Assembly (NCBI RefSeq): GCF_018987265.1
Contig: NZ_CP076854.1
Coordinates: 2,085,668 to 2,149,667 of the forward strand
Direction of reading: 5' to 3'
Source: Rhizobium sp. WYJ-E13
Lineage (GTDB): Bacteria > Pseudomonadota > Alphaproteobacteria > Rhizobiales > Rhizobiaceae
DNA length: 64,000 nt
Shown here one piece after another: positions 8,868 to 18,377 of this stretch; position 1 is the stretch's first letter; each line of letters opens with the position of its first letter. The notes under the pieces are model-generated. The model saw only the letters and a list, made by a program, of their open reading frames with translations. It was not told the DNA's origin and did not search any database. The position numbers and the translations under genes were made by a program.

Positions 8868-10783
8868 GTCGATCCCCCCTCCCCTGGCCGAACCGCCTTG
8901 ATATCGGAACCGTCGACGTTGAGGCGCGGCAGGCCGGTTGCCGTCAGCGTCACCTGGTCGGCCGTGACGCCCTCGGCCGGAAGGAACCGGAGCTCCCGAA
9001 CTCGCCGGACCTCGGGCAATGCCTCGATCCAGGCCGACACGTCGCGCGCCGTCACGTTGAGGCCGAACGGTCTTGCGGGGATCGCCGGCGAAGGGCTGAC
9101 CAAGGTGAGGCGTCGGGCCAGTTCCTCGAGAATGCGTTTCTCCACCTTGGACGGCTCGATCCGGGGCTCCGGCTCGACGGTGCCGGCAATAGCAAAATCG
9201 ACATAGCGCGGCGCGGCGACGACAATGCGGGTTCCCAGCAGAAGGCGCGCGTTCAACGCGCGTTGCACCGCCGCCAGCCAGCGGCCGGTTTCCGGAACCA
9301 GTTCCGGCTCCCGGCCCTGCTGTCTCGTCCGCATGACGATGAGCTGCATCGGCTCACCGGCAAGGCTGCCGCTGGTCGGCGGCCGCATCCAGGCACGACT
9401 CACCTCAAGGTAGGGAAGGCCGAGCGCCGCCGTCTCGAAATCCCCCGCGCTGACCAGCGCATGGCCTTCGCGAATGGCGATCCGGGCCGCGCTGCGTTGG
9501 TCGATCAGCCCGGGTGCGTCGGCGCCATCGGCGATCACGTCGATATTCATGCCAAAATTGCCGGCGAAGCCGCGAACCACCCATTTGCGATTGGCCGCGA
9601 CATTGCCGAGCCTGCCGTCACTGGCGGTATAGCGTGCAATGATCGTCGTTTCGGCCGGCGGGATCGCCCCGTTTATGCCATTGCCGAACATCACCCTTGC
9701 TGCGGCCGGATCGAAGGCGAAGACACGATCCTCCGGGCCGGCATCGGATAGCCGCTCACATTGCGTCCATGGCGCGATTGCGCCGTGTCGTTCGACCTCG
9801 ATGACCACCGGTGCCGCGCCCGGCGGAAATGTGATGCCGGGTGTTTCCAGGTCGAACTGCTGGTCGGGATTGCCATCGGCGTCGTGCTGTTCCTCGACCA
9901 TCCTGTGCTGGACGATGGCAAGGACGTTCGGCTCGATGCGCAGCAGGCGCGGTGCGCGGTCGACGCCCGTCGGGGCGCGAAACTCGACCGTCGCCACCTT
10001 CGGCGCGCCCTCGACTGCAGAGATGTCGAGGACCATCACGCCCGTGCGCAGCATGCCATGGGTGCCATCCTTGATCACAGCCAGCGGGAAAGTCCCCTCC
10101 TCGGTGGTCAGTGTCACCTCGAAGGGGGCGCCTGTCCCGCTGCTCGCGGCGGCCTCTGCGCTACCCCGCTCCACGCGGATGCCGATGGACAGGGTGCTGT
10201 CTCGCGGCCGGTCGGTCTCGAAGAGCGGCAGCCAGCCGGTCGCCGACAGGACGAGTTCGAACACCACGCCGCGGCCGTCACCGTCGCCGAACGGCGCAAA
10301 GGCCGGTCCGCCGCGGACATTGGCGGAAAGATGGTCAGCCGACATGCCGTCCGGGAACCGGCTTCGAACCGAAACGATGCGCGCGGGAATCCAGAGCATC
10401 GGACGCGCCGGAAGGAAGCTCGGCACATTGCCGCCCGAAATGTGGATCGCGGTGTCTGCGGGTATGAACACCGCCTGCTGCAGCATCTGCGCCTGTGCAT
10501 CGGGATCGTCGCGGTCTGGCCAGAGCAGGCCCCGAGCGGGCTGCATGCCGGTCGGCACGAGACCCATCAGGGCGGCATAGGCGGCGCGCTCGTCGCGGCG
10601 CATCCGCGACAGCGAATAGAGCTGCGCCTCGGTGACCCAGGCAAGCAGTTCGATCAGCGTTATGCCCGGATCATGCGCGTTGTGGTCCGTCCATTCCGGT
10701 GCGAGTCCGGGCAGGCGCGAGCGGCCGATCTCGACCAGGTCCCGATAGCGACGGTTGAAGAGAACGGGTGCAAGCCTCGTCAC
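8864..10783 (-). CDS. baseplate assembly protein, J-like (639 aa)
   Basis: A 639-aa baseplate wedge protein. The N-terminus has DHNAHDPGITLIELLAWVTE, typical of eCIS 'putative baseplate assembly' proteins. A FGNGINGAIPP motif near residue 364 parallels FGDGQHGMIPP in the upstream 1709-aa protein, so the two are distant paralogues of the phage J/gp6 family. I chose GTG at 10783 as the start: it forms a GTGA overlap with the preceding gene's stop, and residues upstream of it are only antisense of the neighbour. Its own stop overlaps the next ATG by 4 bp. Expected to form part of the baseplate ring that holds hub and sheath. This corresponds roughly to Afp11/Afp12. Confidence 0.8.
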   Translation of the reverse strand: MTRLAPVLFNRRYRDLVEIGRSRLPGLAPEWTDHNAHDPGITLIELLAWVTEAQLYSLSRMRRDERAAYAALMGLVPTGMQPARGLLWPDRDDPDAQAQMLQQAVFIPADTAIHISGGNVPSFLPARPMLWIPARIVSVRSRFPDGMSADHLSANVRGGPAFAPFGDGDGRGVVFELVLSATGWLPLFETDRPRDSTLSIGIRVERGSAEAAASSGTGAPFEVTLTTEEGTFPLAVIKDGTHGMLRTGVMVLDISAVEGAPKVATVEFRAPTGVDRAPRLLRIEPNVLAIVQHRMVEEQHDADGNPDQQFDLETPGITFPPGAAPVVIEVERHGAIAPWTQCERLSDAGPEDRVFAFDPAAARVMFGNGINGAIPPAETTIIARYTASDGRLGNVAANRKWVVRGFAGNFGMNIDVIADGADAPGLIDQRSAARIAIREGHALVSAGDFETAALGLPYLEVSRAWMRPPTSGSLAGEPMQLIVMRTRQQGREPELVPETGRWLAAVQRALNARLLLGTRIVVAAPRYVDFAIAGTVEPEPRIEPSKVEKRILEELARRLTLVSPSPAIPARPFGLNVTARDVSAWIEALPEVRRVRELRFLPAEGVTADQVTLTATGLPRLNVDGSDIKAVRPGEGGST

Positions 10784-13700
10784 AGCGCGGCCTCCTTCGC
10801 CTTGAACGCTACGCGCACGCCATCGTCGGCAAGCATGGCCAGTTCGTTCGCGCGGATGCCGGTGGGCCATGGGTTCTCACTGCCGTCGCCGGACAGCTCG
10901 ATCAGGCTGATGTCGAGGATGTTGTCGAGGCCGCCGATGTCGAGCAGCGCAACGGCGACGTCTTCCTCGCGGGGCGACTGCCCCAGCGGCCAGCCTTCTC
11001 CATTCGGACCGCCGCGTTCGGTATCGAAGAAGGCCCTAATGCGGCTGGTGGCGGTATCCGAAACGCCCGCCGCGATGTCGAGCGTCGCGATCGCGACCGT
11101 GACGTCGACGCGCAACATGCGGATGCCGGGTCCTTCGATCGTCAGCGCTCCGGGCGCGGCCAATGCCGGTGGGGCGATGTCGAGCAGCATGCGCCGCAAC
11201 TCCCGCTGCTGGGCGCGGCTGGGGACCGGCCTGTCGCCGCGCATGACCGTGATCAGGCGGATGCGCCCGTTGCGACTGGTGCAGCGGGCCTGTACCACCT
11301 GGTCGGAGCGCTCCTGCGCGAGGCTCTCGAAATCGGACGCGGAGACGGCACGGCCACGATGGCGGAGGCGCGCGGGCGCGAATTGCAGCACGCGCTGCGG
11401 CGATTCCGTCGCGACGCCGCCGGCCGAGGAATCGGCGGCCCGCACCGTCTCGACACCCTCGACGGCGGTGACGAGATTGAGTTCGCTTCGCGCCACGAGG
11501 AAGTTCGCCGGCACCACGCCGTCGGTTCCGGCATCGGCGCGCTCGTAGCTGAAGGCGACGATCGCATCGGCGCCGGTGGGCGGGATCATGCCGTGCTGGC
11601 CATCGCCGAAACGTATCGTGCCGGTCGCCTCGTCCAAGGCATATACACGGTCCGTCGGAGCGCGGTCTATCGTGTCGGCGACCTGTTTCCACATCACCCA
11701 GTCGCCGGGCAGATCGGTGAGGTCGAAGAGGACGCTGTTCGGGTCCTGGTCCAGCATGGCGTGGCGTTCCTCGTCGCCGAGCGGCTCGCGCACCCGCAAT
11801 TGCAGGCTGTTCTGCAGCACCGGGGGACGGGCGAGCGACACCGTCAAGTTCGGCTCGCCCGACGAGGCGCCCAGCAGTTCGCGCGTCATCGTCTCGGCGG
11901 CGCGCGCCCAGACGGCGTTGAGATGGGCGCCGCTCAGCGATGGTGTCCACGTGTCGTCGACAGCCGTCGGCGCAAGCCTCAGCCATGTCAGCGGCGGCTG
12001 GCCGAACAGTTCCGCCTCCGTCGGCACTACCGGGAAGGCCATTTTCAGCAGACCGCGTTCGCCGAGCGCGCAGGTGTCGTCCGCCGCGAGGACCGGGGTG
12101 AACCGGTTGCCGATCAGCACATCGACCCGCAGCGGGGCCATCGCGTCGTAGCCACCTTCGCGATCCACAGTGAACAGGACGTTGACCGGGGCGCCGATCA
12201 GGCTCGACCTGAGGCCGACATAGAGCGCGCGCTTACCGACCGAGCTCGCGGCCGTGGCAGCGGCTCGCGATGCCACCGGTCGTTCGGCGGCCGCATCCGA
12301 TGTCGCTGCCCCCTGCCCTGCCTCGGCCGTGCATGCCGGGCAATCACAGCCCGCCTCGTCCTTCGGCGTGGAAGATCCCGGCTGGATGCCCGCCGGGCCA
12401 AGGCCATCGAGGCGGCCAAGCGTGGTGGCAAGCGGGGTGAAGACTTCGATGCTCGCGCCCGGCGTCCGGTTCGCGTCGCTCTGGTCGCGCAGCATGCCGC
12501 TGTCCCGCGTGAGCAGGAAGCGGGGCGGCGCCGATGTGTCGATGGCATAGGCAATGCCGACATCCAGCGCATAGGGCGGCTGGATGCCCTCGGTCGTCCG
12601 CTGCACGGTCTGCTTCGTCTGGTTGGAGTTGGGCACGGGCTCGGAGATGACGACGACATTCTCGCGGCCATAGTCGCCTCCGATTAGCCGCGCGCGGATC
12701 CAGTGAGTGGTCTTTCCCGCCCATTCCGACGGCCTGAGATCGGACGGCACGGTGAACCTTATGGTGCCCGAGTTTCTGAGGCTGTTGGTCCCGTCGTCCG
12801 CGGGAGCTATCTGCAGGTGTAGCCAGCTCGTGCCGTTCGAATATTCCCACGACAATGCGGGATTGGTGGCGGAATCGCCGAGCACCTGCGACCAGGCCGT
12901 CACGCTCTGGTCCACCACCAGCCGGAAGGTCGCGCCCTGGGGCGCGTTCTGCCATGCGGTTTCGAAGGCCAGGCGCGTGGGGTTGGTCGACACCGTCTCC
13001 TGGGCGATGACATTCTGGTGACGCGGCGACAGGTCCGGAAACTGCGGGTTGCCGCCGCCGAACATATCGGTGCTCAGCATCGCGTTATTGGCGGCGGACA
13101 GCGTCAGCGCGGGATAGACGGTGGCCTGCAGGGCGACCGGCGCCCAGTATCCGACGCCGGTTCCCTGTGCCGCCGCCGGGAATGGCGGCGTGGCGGTCGC
13201 CACCTGGGTGACCGTGTCGAAGGCGATATCGACGGCGGCGAGTTCCCCCGCATTGTCGCGAACCAGGATCCGGGACGGAATCGCCACCCCGGCCTGGAAC
13301 GTAACCATGGAGGGATCGGCCGCGTCGACCGTCAGCTGGTCGACTGGGATGGCAACGGAAGTCCGGTAGATCTCGATGTTCCTCGGAGTGGTGTCGACGC
13401 GGCGCCACCTGTTGATCCAGAAGAACTGCGTGTTCACTCGCCCCGCCAGGCCGCGAACGCTCGTTCCTTCGACCGTCGACAGGACGAAATTGCCGTTGGC
13501 ATTGTTGAAGCCGATCGTGTCGCCCGCGACCGCCAGGTTGGCCGGTGGCGATATCGCCACCGCCGAACGCAGGTTGTTGCTGGCTTCGGAGAGCGTGATG
13601 CGGCTGCCCAGCAGCGCCGAATACATCTCGCCGCGCTGGCTTCCCGCGAGAAACAGAAAGCCGTTCTGGCCGGGCAGCGGCACTTCGGCCAGAACGGAAC

Positions 13701-15909
13701 TTCCCTCCAGCTCGCCGACGCCGGCCCCGGTGGGGATCTGGTAGAGGATATCGTCCCGGCCGTTGATGAACGGCTGCCAGGAAATCAGGCTCTGCCCGAC
13801 GGCATTCTGGTCCCTCGCGATGAGGTAGGCGGTCAGGTGTCCGTCCTCGACACGGCCGCTGATCGTCGTGTGCTGAAAGAAGCTGATCCCCGGATCCAGC
13901 GCTGGTGAGGCGATCGGCGCTGCTGGGAGGCGGCCGACGCGCTGGGCCAGAAGCCCCGCATGTGCCGCATCGACGGCGACGACCTCGAGCTCGCCGGCAT
14001 CTTCGAGCCCGCATGGCCGCACATCGGTGGCGATGTTGGCGATAAGCCGTTGAGGAGCCGCCGCCGCCACGATGTCGTAGACATCATTGCCGGCCGAGAT
14101 GGCAAGCAGTCTGGTCGGCACCGTCGCGACGGTCGCGTGCCTGACCTGCACCACGTCCCGGATGTCGATTGGCACCTGGTGGCTGTCCTCCACCGCCTTC
14201 GGCGGCCAGATGTCCGGTGTCGTTGCATTGGCTGTCCGTGTCGACAGCCGGGCATCCTTGAGCGCGACCAGTGTCGCCTGGCCGTTCCAGTTGACGACGG
14301 AGAGGCCGTCGACCGGTGCGGTTGCCATCGTATCGAACGCGGGCTTGCCGAGGCTCAGCCACTTGCTCGCCGACCTGTCGGGCCAGGTCTCGACGCGCAC
14401 CAGCACCTGGTCGCCTGCCGCGACCGCTATGCGGAGCGCCAATCCGTCGACCCACATGACGGGCGCCACGCTGCCTGTCAGTTTCAGGCCCTCGGGCTCG
14501 AGCGGGTCGCGAAGGCGGACAAGGCTGCCGGAACTTGTGCGCGTGAGTAGGTGAAGCGCTCCGCGCGCGTCGATGGCGGCGATCACATAGCCGAAGACGC
14601 CGGTGTTGGTGCCGCTCATCGACTGGAAGACGGAGTCGGCGATGTCGAACTGCATCCAGGCCGTGGCGCCGGCTTTGGAGAAGGCCTCGTCGGAACCCAG
14701 ATAGAGGGTGTCGAACATGCGTGGTTCGCGGCCCAGCAGGTAGAAGTTACTTGGCGGGGACGACGCCGAATTGACGAAGACATCAGGGCGAAGCAGCCTG
14801 GTCCAGTCGACCGTCTTGATATCCTCCGGCACGGTCTCGCCGGGGGGCAGCGGATTGATCTTGAGTTCGACGCCGTCGACCGACGTCATCTCGGTGCTCA
14901 TCACCTGGCGTGCGCGGATCCAGCGTGCCTGGGCGGCGCCGACCTGGGTTTCTTCTACCGCACCCTTGGGCTTGGTCAGGCGGATCGTGCCGCCGCTCCC
15001 GGCTCCGGGATCCTCGATCGCGCGCCAGCGGGCATCGACGTCGTCGGGGTTGCTGGGGTTCTCGGTCTTCCCCCAATATTCCCAGGTCACCGCATCTCCG
15101 AGCGGCGGCAATCCCGCGATCTCGATCGAACCGGCCGCCTCGATATCGAGCAGGTCGGAATCGCCGATATAGAGAATGTGTTCCTGCCGATTTCTGGCCC
15201 CGTCGAAAGGCCGGAACGTCGTCACCTTTCGCACCACGGTCTGGTTCTCGATCGCATCGGCGACGAGCGGCGGCTCGATGGTCAGCAGGTCGTCCTGGGC
15301 CTTGCGGATCTCGTACTGCGTGTCGCCGATCGCGATGATCATGCCTTCCGAGAGGCCGAAGCCCGGATCGAGCTGCAGCATGGTGGCCCCGGCAGCGGCG
15401 AAGCTCTTGAGCCGCCATTCGGTCGGCAGTGCCTCGATTGGCTCGAGCGAGGCGATCCCCGGAGGCGGCAGGTAGAACCTGTCGTTTGCCGGATCGACCC
15501 CGACGACGAATTCGATCGCCCCGGGAACGATCCTGAGGTCGGTTTCGGTTTCGAAGGTGACGGCGTCGCCTGCATCGGCCTGCATCTTGACGGGATGCGG
15601 CGCCGTCACTGGTGCCGTCGCCGTATCGGCCAGCTTGAACGCGACGGGCACCCGCGCCGGCCGTGCCGCCTCGGCCTTCATGCCGAGCCAGTCCAGGAAG
15701 CCGAGCGCCATCTTATCACCGGCGAAGTCGAGGCGCTCGGCGACCTCCGAACTGAAGCGCGCGGCGATCTTCAGCAGGGCAAGACCGAAATCCGGGCTGT
15801 TCTCGTCGCGGTTCCAGTTCGGCAGCCATGTCGCCGCGCGTGCGTCCAGTTCGCGCTGGAAATCGGCGGTGCGACGGTTCTCCAGTCGGGGCGCGGCGAA
15901 GCGTTTCAT
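10780..15909 (-). CDS. giant baseplate protein, J-like (1709 aa)
   Basis: The largest gene of the operon. The N-terminus (NRDENSPDFGLALLKIAARF) is the conserved start of eCIS baseplate wedge proteins. The C-terminal ~300 residues carry baseplate-J features: FGDGQHGMIPP near residue 1433 and AVSASDFESLAQ further on. Between them are roughly 1000 residues of beta-rich sequence with a Cys-containing linker (CDCPACTAEAG), far longer than an ordinary gp6/J protein. The start overlaps the gp25 stop (ATGA) and the end overlaps the next GTG, so translation is likely coupled. It probably forms the baseplate wedge, with the insert decorating the outside. Closest functional counterpart: Afp11. Confidence 0.8.
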   Translation of the reverse strand: MKRFAAPRLENRRTADFQRELDARAATWLPNWNRDENSPDFGLALLKIAARFSSEVAERLDFAGDKMALGFLDWLGMKAEAARPARVPVAFKLADTATAPVTAPHPVKMQADAGDAVTFETETDLRIVPGAIEFVVGVDPANDRFYLPPPGIASLEPIEALPTEWRLKSFAAAGATMLQLDPGFGLSEGMIIAIGDTQYEIRKAQDDLLTIEPPLVADAIENQTVVRKVTTFRPFDGARNRQEHILYIGDSDLLDIEAAGSIEIAGLPPLGDAVTWEYWGKTENPSNPDDVDARWRAIEDPGAGSGGTIRLTKPKGAVEETQVGAAQARWIRARQVMSTEMTSVDGVELKINPLPPGETVPEDIKTVDWTRLLRPDVFVNSASSPPSNFYLLGREPRMFDTLYLGSDEAFSKAGATAWMQFDIADSVFQSMSGTNTGVFGYVIAAIDARGALHLLTRTSSGSLVRLRDPLEPEGLKLTGSVAPVMWVDGLALRIAVAAGDQVLVRVETWPDRSASKWLSLGKPAFDTMATAPVDGLSVVNWNGQATLVALKDARLSTRTANATTPDIWPPKAVEDSHQVPIDIRDVVQVRHATVATVPTRLLAISAGNDVYDIVAAAAPQRLIANIATDVRPCGLEDAGELEVVAVDAAHAGLLAQRVGRLPAAPIASPALDPGISFFQHTTISGRVEDGHLTAYLIARDQNAVGQSLISWQPFINGRDDILYQIPTGAGVGELEGSSVLAEVPLPGQNGFLFLAGSQRGEMYSALLGSRITLSEASNNLRSAVAISPPANLAVAGDTIGFNNANGNFVLSTVEGTSVRGLAGRVNTQFFWINRWRRVDTTPRNIEIYRTSVAIPVDQLTVDAADPSMVTFQAGVAIPSRILVRDNAGELAAVDIAFDTVTQVATATPPFPAAAQGTGVGYWAPVALQATVYPALTLSAANNAMLSTDMFGGGNPQFPDLSPRHQNVIAQETVSTNPTRLAFETAWQNAPQGATFRLVVDQSVTAWSQVLGDSATNPALSWEYSNGTSWLHLQIAPADDGTNSLRNSGTIRFTVPSDLRPSEWAGKTTHWIRARLIGGDYGRENVVVISEPVPNSNQTKQTVQRTTEGIQPPYALDVGIAYAIDTSAPPRFLLTRDSGMLRDQSDANRTPGASIEVFTPLATTLGRLDGLGPAGIQPGSSTPKDEAGCDCPACTAEAGQGAATSDAAAERPVASRAAATAASSVGKRALYVGLRSSLIGAPVNVLFTVDREGGYDAMAPLRVDVLIGNRFTPVLAADDTCALGERGLLKMAFPVVPTEAELFGQPPLTWLRLAPTAVDDTWTPSLSGAHLNAVWARAAETMTRELLGASSGEPNLTVSLARPPVLQNSLQLRVREPLGDEERHAMLDQDPNSVLFDLTDLPGDWVMWKQVADTIDRAPTDRVYALDEATGTIRFGDGQHGMIPPTGADAIVAFSYERADAGTDGVVPANFLVARSELNLVTAVEGVETVRAADSSAGGVATESPQRVLQFAPARLRHRGRAVSASDFESLAQERSDQVVQARCTSRNGRIRLITVMRGDRPVPSRAQQRELRRMLLDIAPPALAAPGALTIEGPGIRMLRVDVTVAIATLDIAAGVSDTATSRIRAFFDTERGGPNGEGWPLGQSPREEDVAVALLDIGGLDNILDISLIELSGDGSENPWPTGIRANELAMLADDGVRVAFKAKEAAL

Positions 15910-16316
15910 GACGTGCTGCCCTCCTTGAAATAGAAGGGGAAGACCAGGTTGCCGACCTGGTTTGTCCGGCGGATCCGGTATTCCAGTTCGATCAGCAGCA
16001 GTCCCTGTGACGGCAGGTTGTCGTCGATCGTCACGTCGTTGACTTCGATGCGGGCTTCGTAGCGCCGCAATGCCGCGACGATTTCCGAGCGGATGCGCTC
16101 CATGGCGGTGCTGTCAATCGCCTCGAACACCATGTCATGGATGCCGCAGCCGAAGTCGGGGCGCATGATCCGCTCGCCGCGGGCGGTTTCGAGGATGATG
16201 CGAATCGACTGGCGGATATCGTCCTCATGCTGCGCGGTCGCGACGGCACCGGTCCGCGGATCGATGCCCACCGGCATCGCCCAGCCTTTTCCGAGGAAGT
16301 CCTTGTGCTCTTCCAT
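15906..16316 (-). CDS. gp25-like baseplate wedge protein
   Basis: A 136-aa protein of the T4 gp25/GPW family. It shows the typical DIRQSIRIILETARGERIMR segment followed by PDFGCGIHDMVFE, and a C-terminal beta region ending near LIELEYRIRRTNQVGNLVFP. gp25 proteins connect the sheath to the baseplate and carry the EPR-type sheath-initiation core. The start is ATG 16316 (MEEHKDFLG): this gives the family's usual length and lies 5 bp after the PAAR stop; the longer open frame upstream is antisense-like sequence overlapping PAAR. Equivalent to Afp9. The stop overlaps the next start by 4 bp. Confidence 0.88.
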   Translation of the reverse strand: MEEHKDFLGKGWAMPVGIDPRTGAVATAQHEDDIRQSIRIILETARGERIMRPDFGCGIHDMVFEAIDSTAMERIRSEIVAALRRYEARIEVNDVTIDDNLPSQGLLLIELEYRIRRTNQVGNLVFPFYFKEGSTS

Positions 16317-16321
16317 CGCCC

Positions 16322-16618
16322 CTACCCTATCATCACTGTCGCGGCGCCGGCGGCGATCGGGTTCGGCGCGCCGACCTCCACGATCATGTCGCCCTGCCGT
16401 GTCGCGAACATGCCGCCGATCCGCACCGTCATGCTGCCGACGAGGACCACGCCGCCGACATGGGGCTTGACGCCATCGACGAGCGGACAGGCATGCGTAT
16501 CCACCAGGGTTCGCCATGCCGGTTGCCCCGCGATGAGAACGGTCGGGCAACCAGGCCCCGGCGCCAGTGGTGTACCGTGGCCGGTCTGATCGCCGATGCG
16601 CGCTGCCGGTTGTCCCAT
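16322..16618 (-). CDS. PAAR-domain spike tip protein
   Basis: A 98-aa PAAR protein. It starts MGQPAARIGDQTGHGTPL, has the glycine-rich pattern IGGMFATRQGD, and includes spaced His/Cys residues (H14, DTHACP) suited to the metal site at the tip of PAAR cones. PAAR proteins cap the VgrG/gp5 spike and sharpen it for membrane penetration. It lies between the spike and gp25 genes, the usual eCIS order (Afp10 equivalent). No extension domain is fused to it, so it is a tip only and not an effector carrier of the fused type. Confidence 0.85.
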   Translation of the reverse strand: MGQPAARIGDQTGHGTPLAPGPGCPTVLIAGQPAWRTLVDTHACPLVDGVKPHVGGVVLVGSMTVRIGGMFATRQGDMIVEVGAPNPIAAGAATVMIG

Positions 16619-16629
16619 GGCTTGCCTCC

Positions 16630-17268
16630 TCAGTTGATGTTGACCAGCGCGCCGCGCACGCTCAGCGTGCCGGACGCCTTGACGTCGAGCGTCCCCGTCG
16701 CCTGGATGACGATGGTGGCCGCCCTGATCTTGAGTTCGCCCTTGGCCTCGATGGCTATCGAGCCTGCATTGCTGTCGATGCTGACGGAATTGCCGGCTCC
16801 GTCTTCCATTGTGATGCCGTCATCGGTGAGCGTGACCTTGCGACCCTTGTGGTGCAGCAGTTCGACGACGCCCTTGTCGCCATCGTCGAACAGCAGGTAG
16901 TGCTTCTTGCGCGACTGCAGGATGCGCTTGTCGTTCTTGCCATCGCCGTTGAAGCGCGGCGGCTTGTCCTTGCCGTTCCAAAGCCCGCCAAGCACGATTG
17001 GGAAGCGCACGTCCTCACGCTCGAAGGCGACGAGGACCTCGTCGTCCACCTCGGGTATGCAGACGAAGCCGCGGTCTGCCCCTGCCATCGGCGCGGACAG
17101 CCGGGCCCAGTAGCTCTCAGTGGGCTTGTCGTGCCAGGGAAAGCGGACCTTGACCCGGCAGAGGCTCTCCGGGTCCTTGTTCTGGGTGACGATGGCGATG
17201 GCGACGCCCTTGATCATCCCGCCGGATTCGTGGTCCGTTTCGCGCGCCATGTTCGGCATCATGTTCAT
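16630..17268 (-). CDS. gp5/VgrG-like spike protein (OB-fold + beta-helix)
   Basis: A 212-aa spike protein. The N-terminal ~100 residues form an OB-fold base-V domain: VKVRFPWHD, WARLSAPMAG, VCIPEVDDEVLVAFE and LGGLWNGKDKPP. The C-terminus has short repeating beta units (KGELKIRAATIVIQATG, TLDVKASGTLSVRGA) consistent with a trimeric beta-helix needle ending near the PAAR gene. The hub and spike are separate genes here, whereas type VI VgrG fuses them. The start overlaps the upstream hub gene's stop by 4 bp. With the hub it equals Afp8. Confidence 0.85.
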   Translation of the reverse strand: MNMMPNMARETDHESGGMIKGVAIAIVTQNKDPESLCRVKVRFPWHDKPTESYWARLSAPMAGADRGFVCIPEVDDEVLVAFEREDVRFPIVLGGLWNGKDKPPRFNGDGKNDKRILQSRKKHYLLFDDGDKGVVELLHHKGRKVTLTDDGITMEDGAGNSVSIDSNAGSIAIEAKGELKIRAATIVIQATGTLDVKASGTLSVRGALVNIN

Positions 17269-18377
17269 AGGGCTGTCTCCTTGACCTTGAAGCGCGTGCG
17301 ATAGCCGTTTCCGTCGACCTTGTGGGTCGACTGCTGGACGTAGTAGGTCTTCGAGAAGGGCGAGCCGAGATTGTCGAACTGGACGTTGGTGTCCGGCTTG
17401 ATCTCGGGAATGCCGATGGACTCCGCGTCGCCGGTGAGAAACTGCTTGGCCCGTTCGTTGAGCGCCGCGAAAGCGCGCTTTTCGGCTTCGGCCTTGCTGA
17501 AGACCGGCTGGCGCAGCCGCAGGACCGGCTGCTTGGACGAATCCTTCACGAATGTCTTGAGCTGTTCGCCTGCGCTGCGGCCCTTGGCGTCCTTGCCGGA
17601 TTCCTCGCCGGCCGTGGCCGTGCCGATAATCTTTTCCTTCTTCTTTGGGTCCCAGCCATAGACCTCGACCTTCGAGACCTGGCCGGCGAGATTGGCTTCG
17701 GGCTTGAAGCTGATCAGCCCCTCCCCCCAGAGCAGCTTCACGACAGCCGAGGCGGTGTCGTTGGGCTTGCGGAAATGCAGCGTGCGCTTTTCATCGACGA
17801 ACAGTTCGTAATGATTGCGGTCGGCAAGCTTCTTCAGGAACTCGAAGTCGCTCTCCTGGCTCTGTTCTATCTGGGGATGACGCTCCTGCGTCCGCTGGAT
17901 GTTGGAATTGAGGTTGTGGAAGCTGGCGATTTCCTCGGCGGCGTCGCTGTCCAGCGCCTTGGCCCAAGTGCGCGTATTCTTGCCCATGGTCAGCGGGAAG
18001 GCATGGTCATAGCCCGCCACCGTAAGCTCCGGCGTGCCCGACTCGGGAAAGCTGGTATTGATCTCGGTAATGACGCCGCTCGCGATCAGCGGCATGGTGC
18101 GGGCGTCGCCGTAGCCCATGGCGATCTGGAGCTCGGCGCCGAATTTCAGGAGGCCGAGGATGGGCGTGCCGCGTCCGGTCAGGAAGCTGTGCGACTTGAT
18201 GTCGTAGCAGTTCACGACAGTGAAGCTGAAACGGCCCGCCGCGCCCAGCACCATGTCGACCTCGACCTGTGCCACGCTCATCAGGAGGTCGCGCATCACG
18301 TCGTCCCGCCCGAGGCGCACCGCGAAGGCTGGGGCGTAGAAATCGCCGTATTTGCTAGAGAGCGCCGAGAGATCCAT
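17265..18377 (-). CDS. hub protein, gp27/late control D-like
   Basis: A 370-aa protein of the phage late control gene D (gp27-like) family. It begins with a strand-rich region (FAVRLGRDDVMRDLLMSVAQ) and carries SDFEFLKKLADRNHYELFVD, a hallmark of VgrG/gpD hub modules, followed by KRTLHFRKP. It forms the trimeric hub between the inner tube and the spike. Its start lies 23 bp inside the LysM gene and its stop overlaps the spike start, so the three genes are tightly packed and probably translated in stoichiometric amounts. Confidence 0.85.
   Translation of the reverse strand: MDLSALSSKYGDFYAPAFAVRLGRDDVMRDLLMSVAQVEVDMVLGAAGRFSFTVVNCYDIKSHSFLTGRGTPILGLLKFGAELQIAMGYGDARTMPLIASGVITEINTSFPESGTPELTVAGYDHAFPLTMGKNTRTWAKALDSDAAEEIASFHNLNSNIQRTQERHPQIEQSQESDFEFLKKLADRNHYELFVDEKRTLHFRKPNDTASAVVKLLWGEGLISFKPEANLAGQVSKVEVYGWDPKKKEKIIGTATAGEESGKDAKGRSAGEQLKTFVKDSSKQPVLRLRQPVFSKAEAEKRAFAALNERAKQFLTGDAESIGIPEIKPDTNVQFDNLGSPFSKTYYVQQSTHKVDGNGYRTRFKVKETAL

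Noticed and set aside
4782..9206. A 1474-aa open frame on the plus strand opposite the eCIS genes
   Set aside because: It is antisense to three clearly coding minus-strand genes, is full of Arg/Ala/Asp-rich low-complexity sequence and has no ribosome site or family. GC-rich coding DNA often gives such long shadows.
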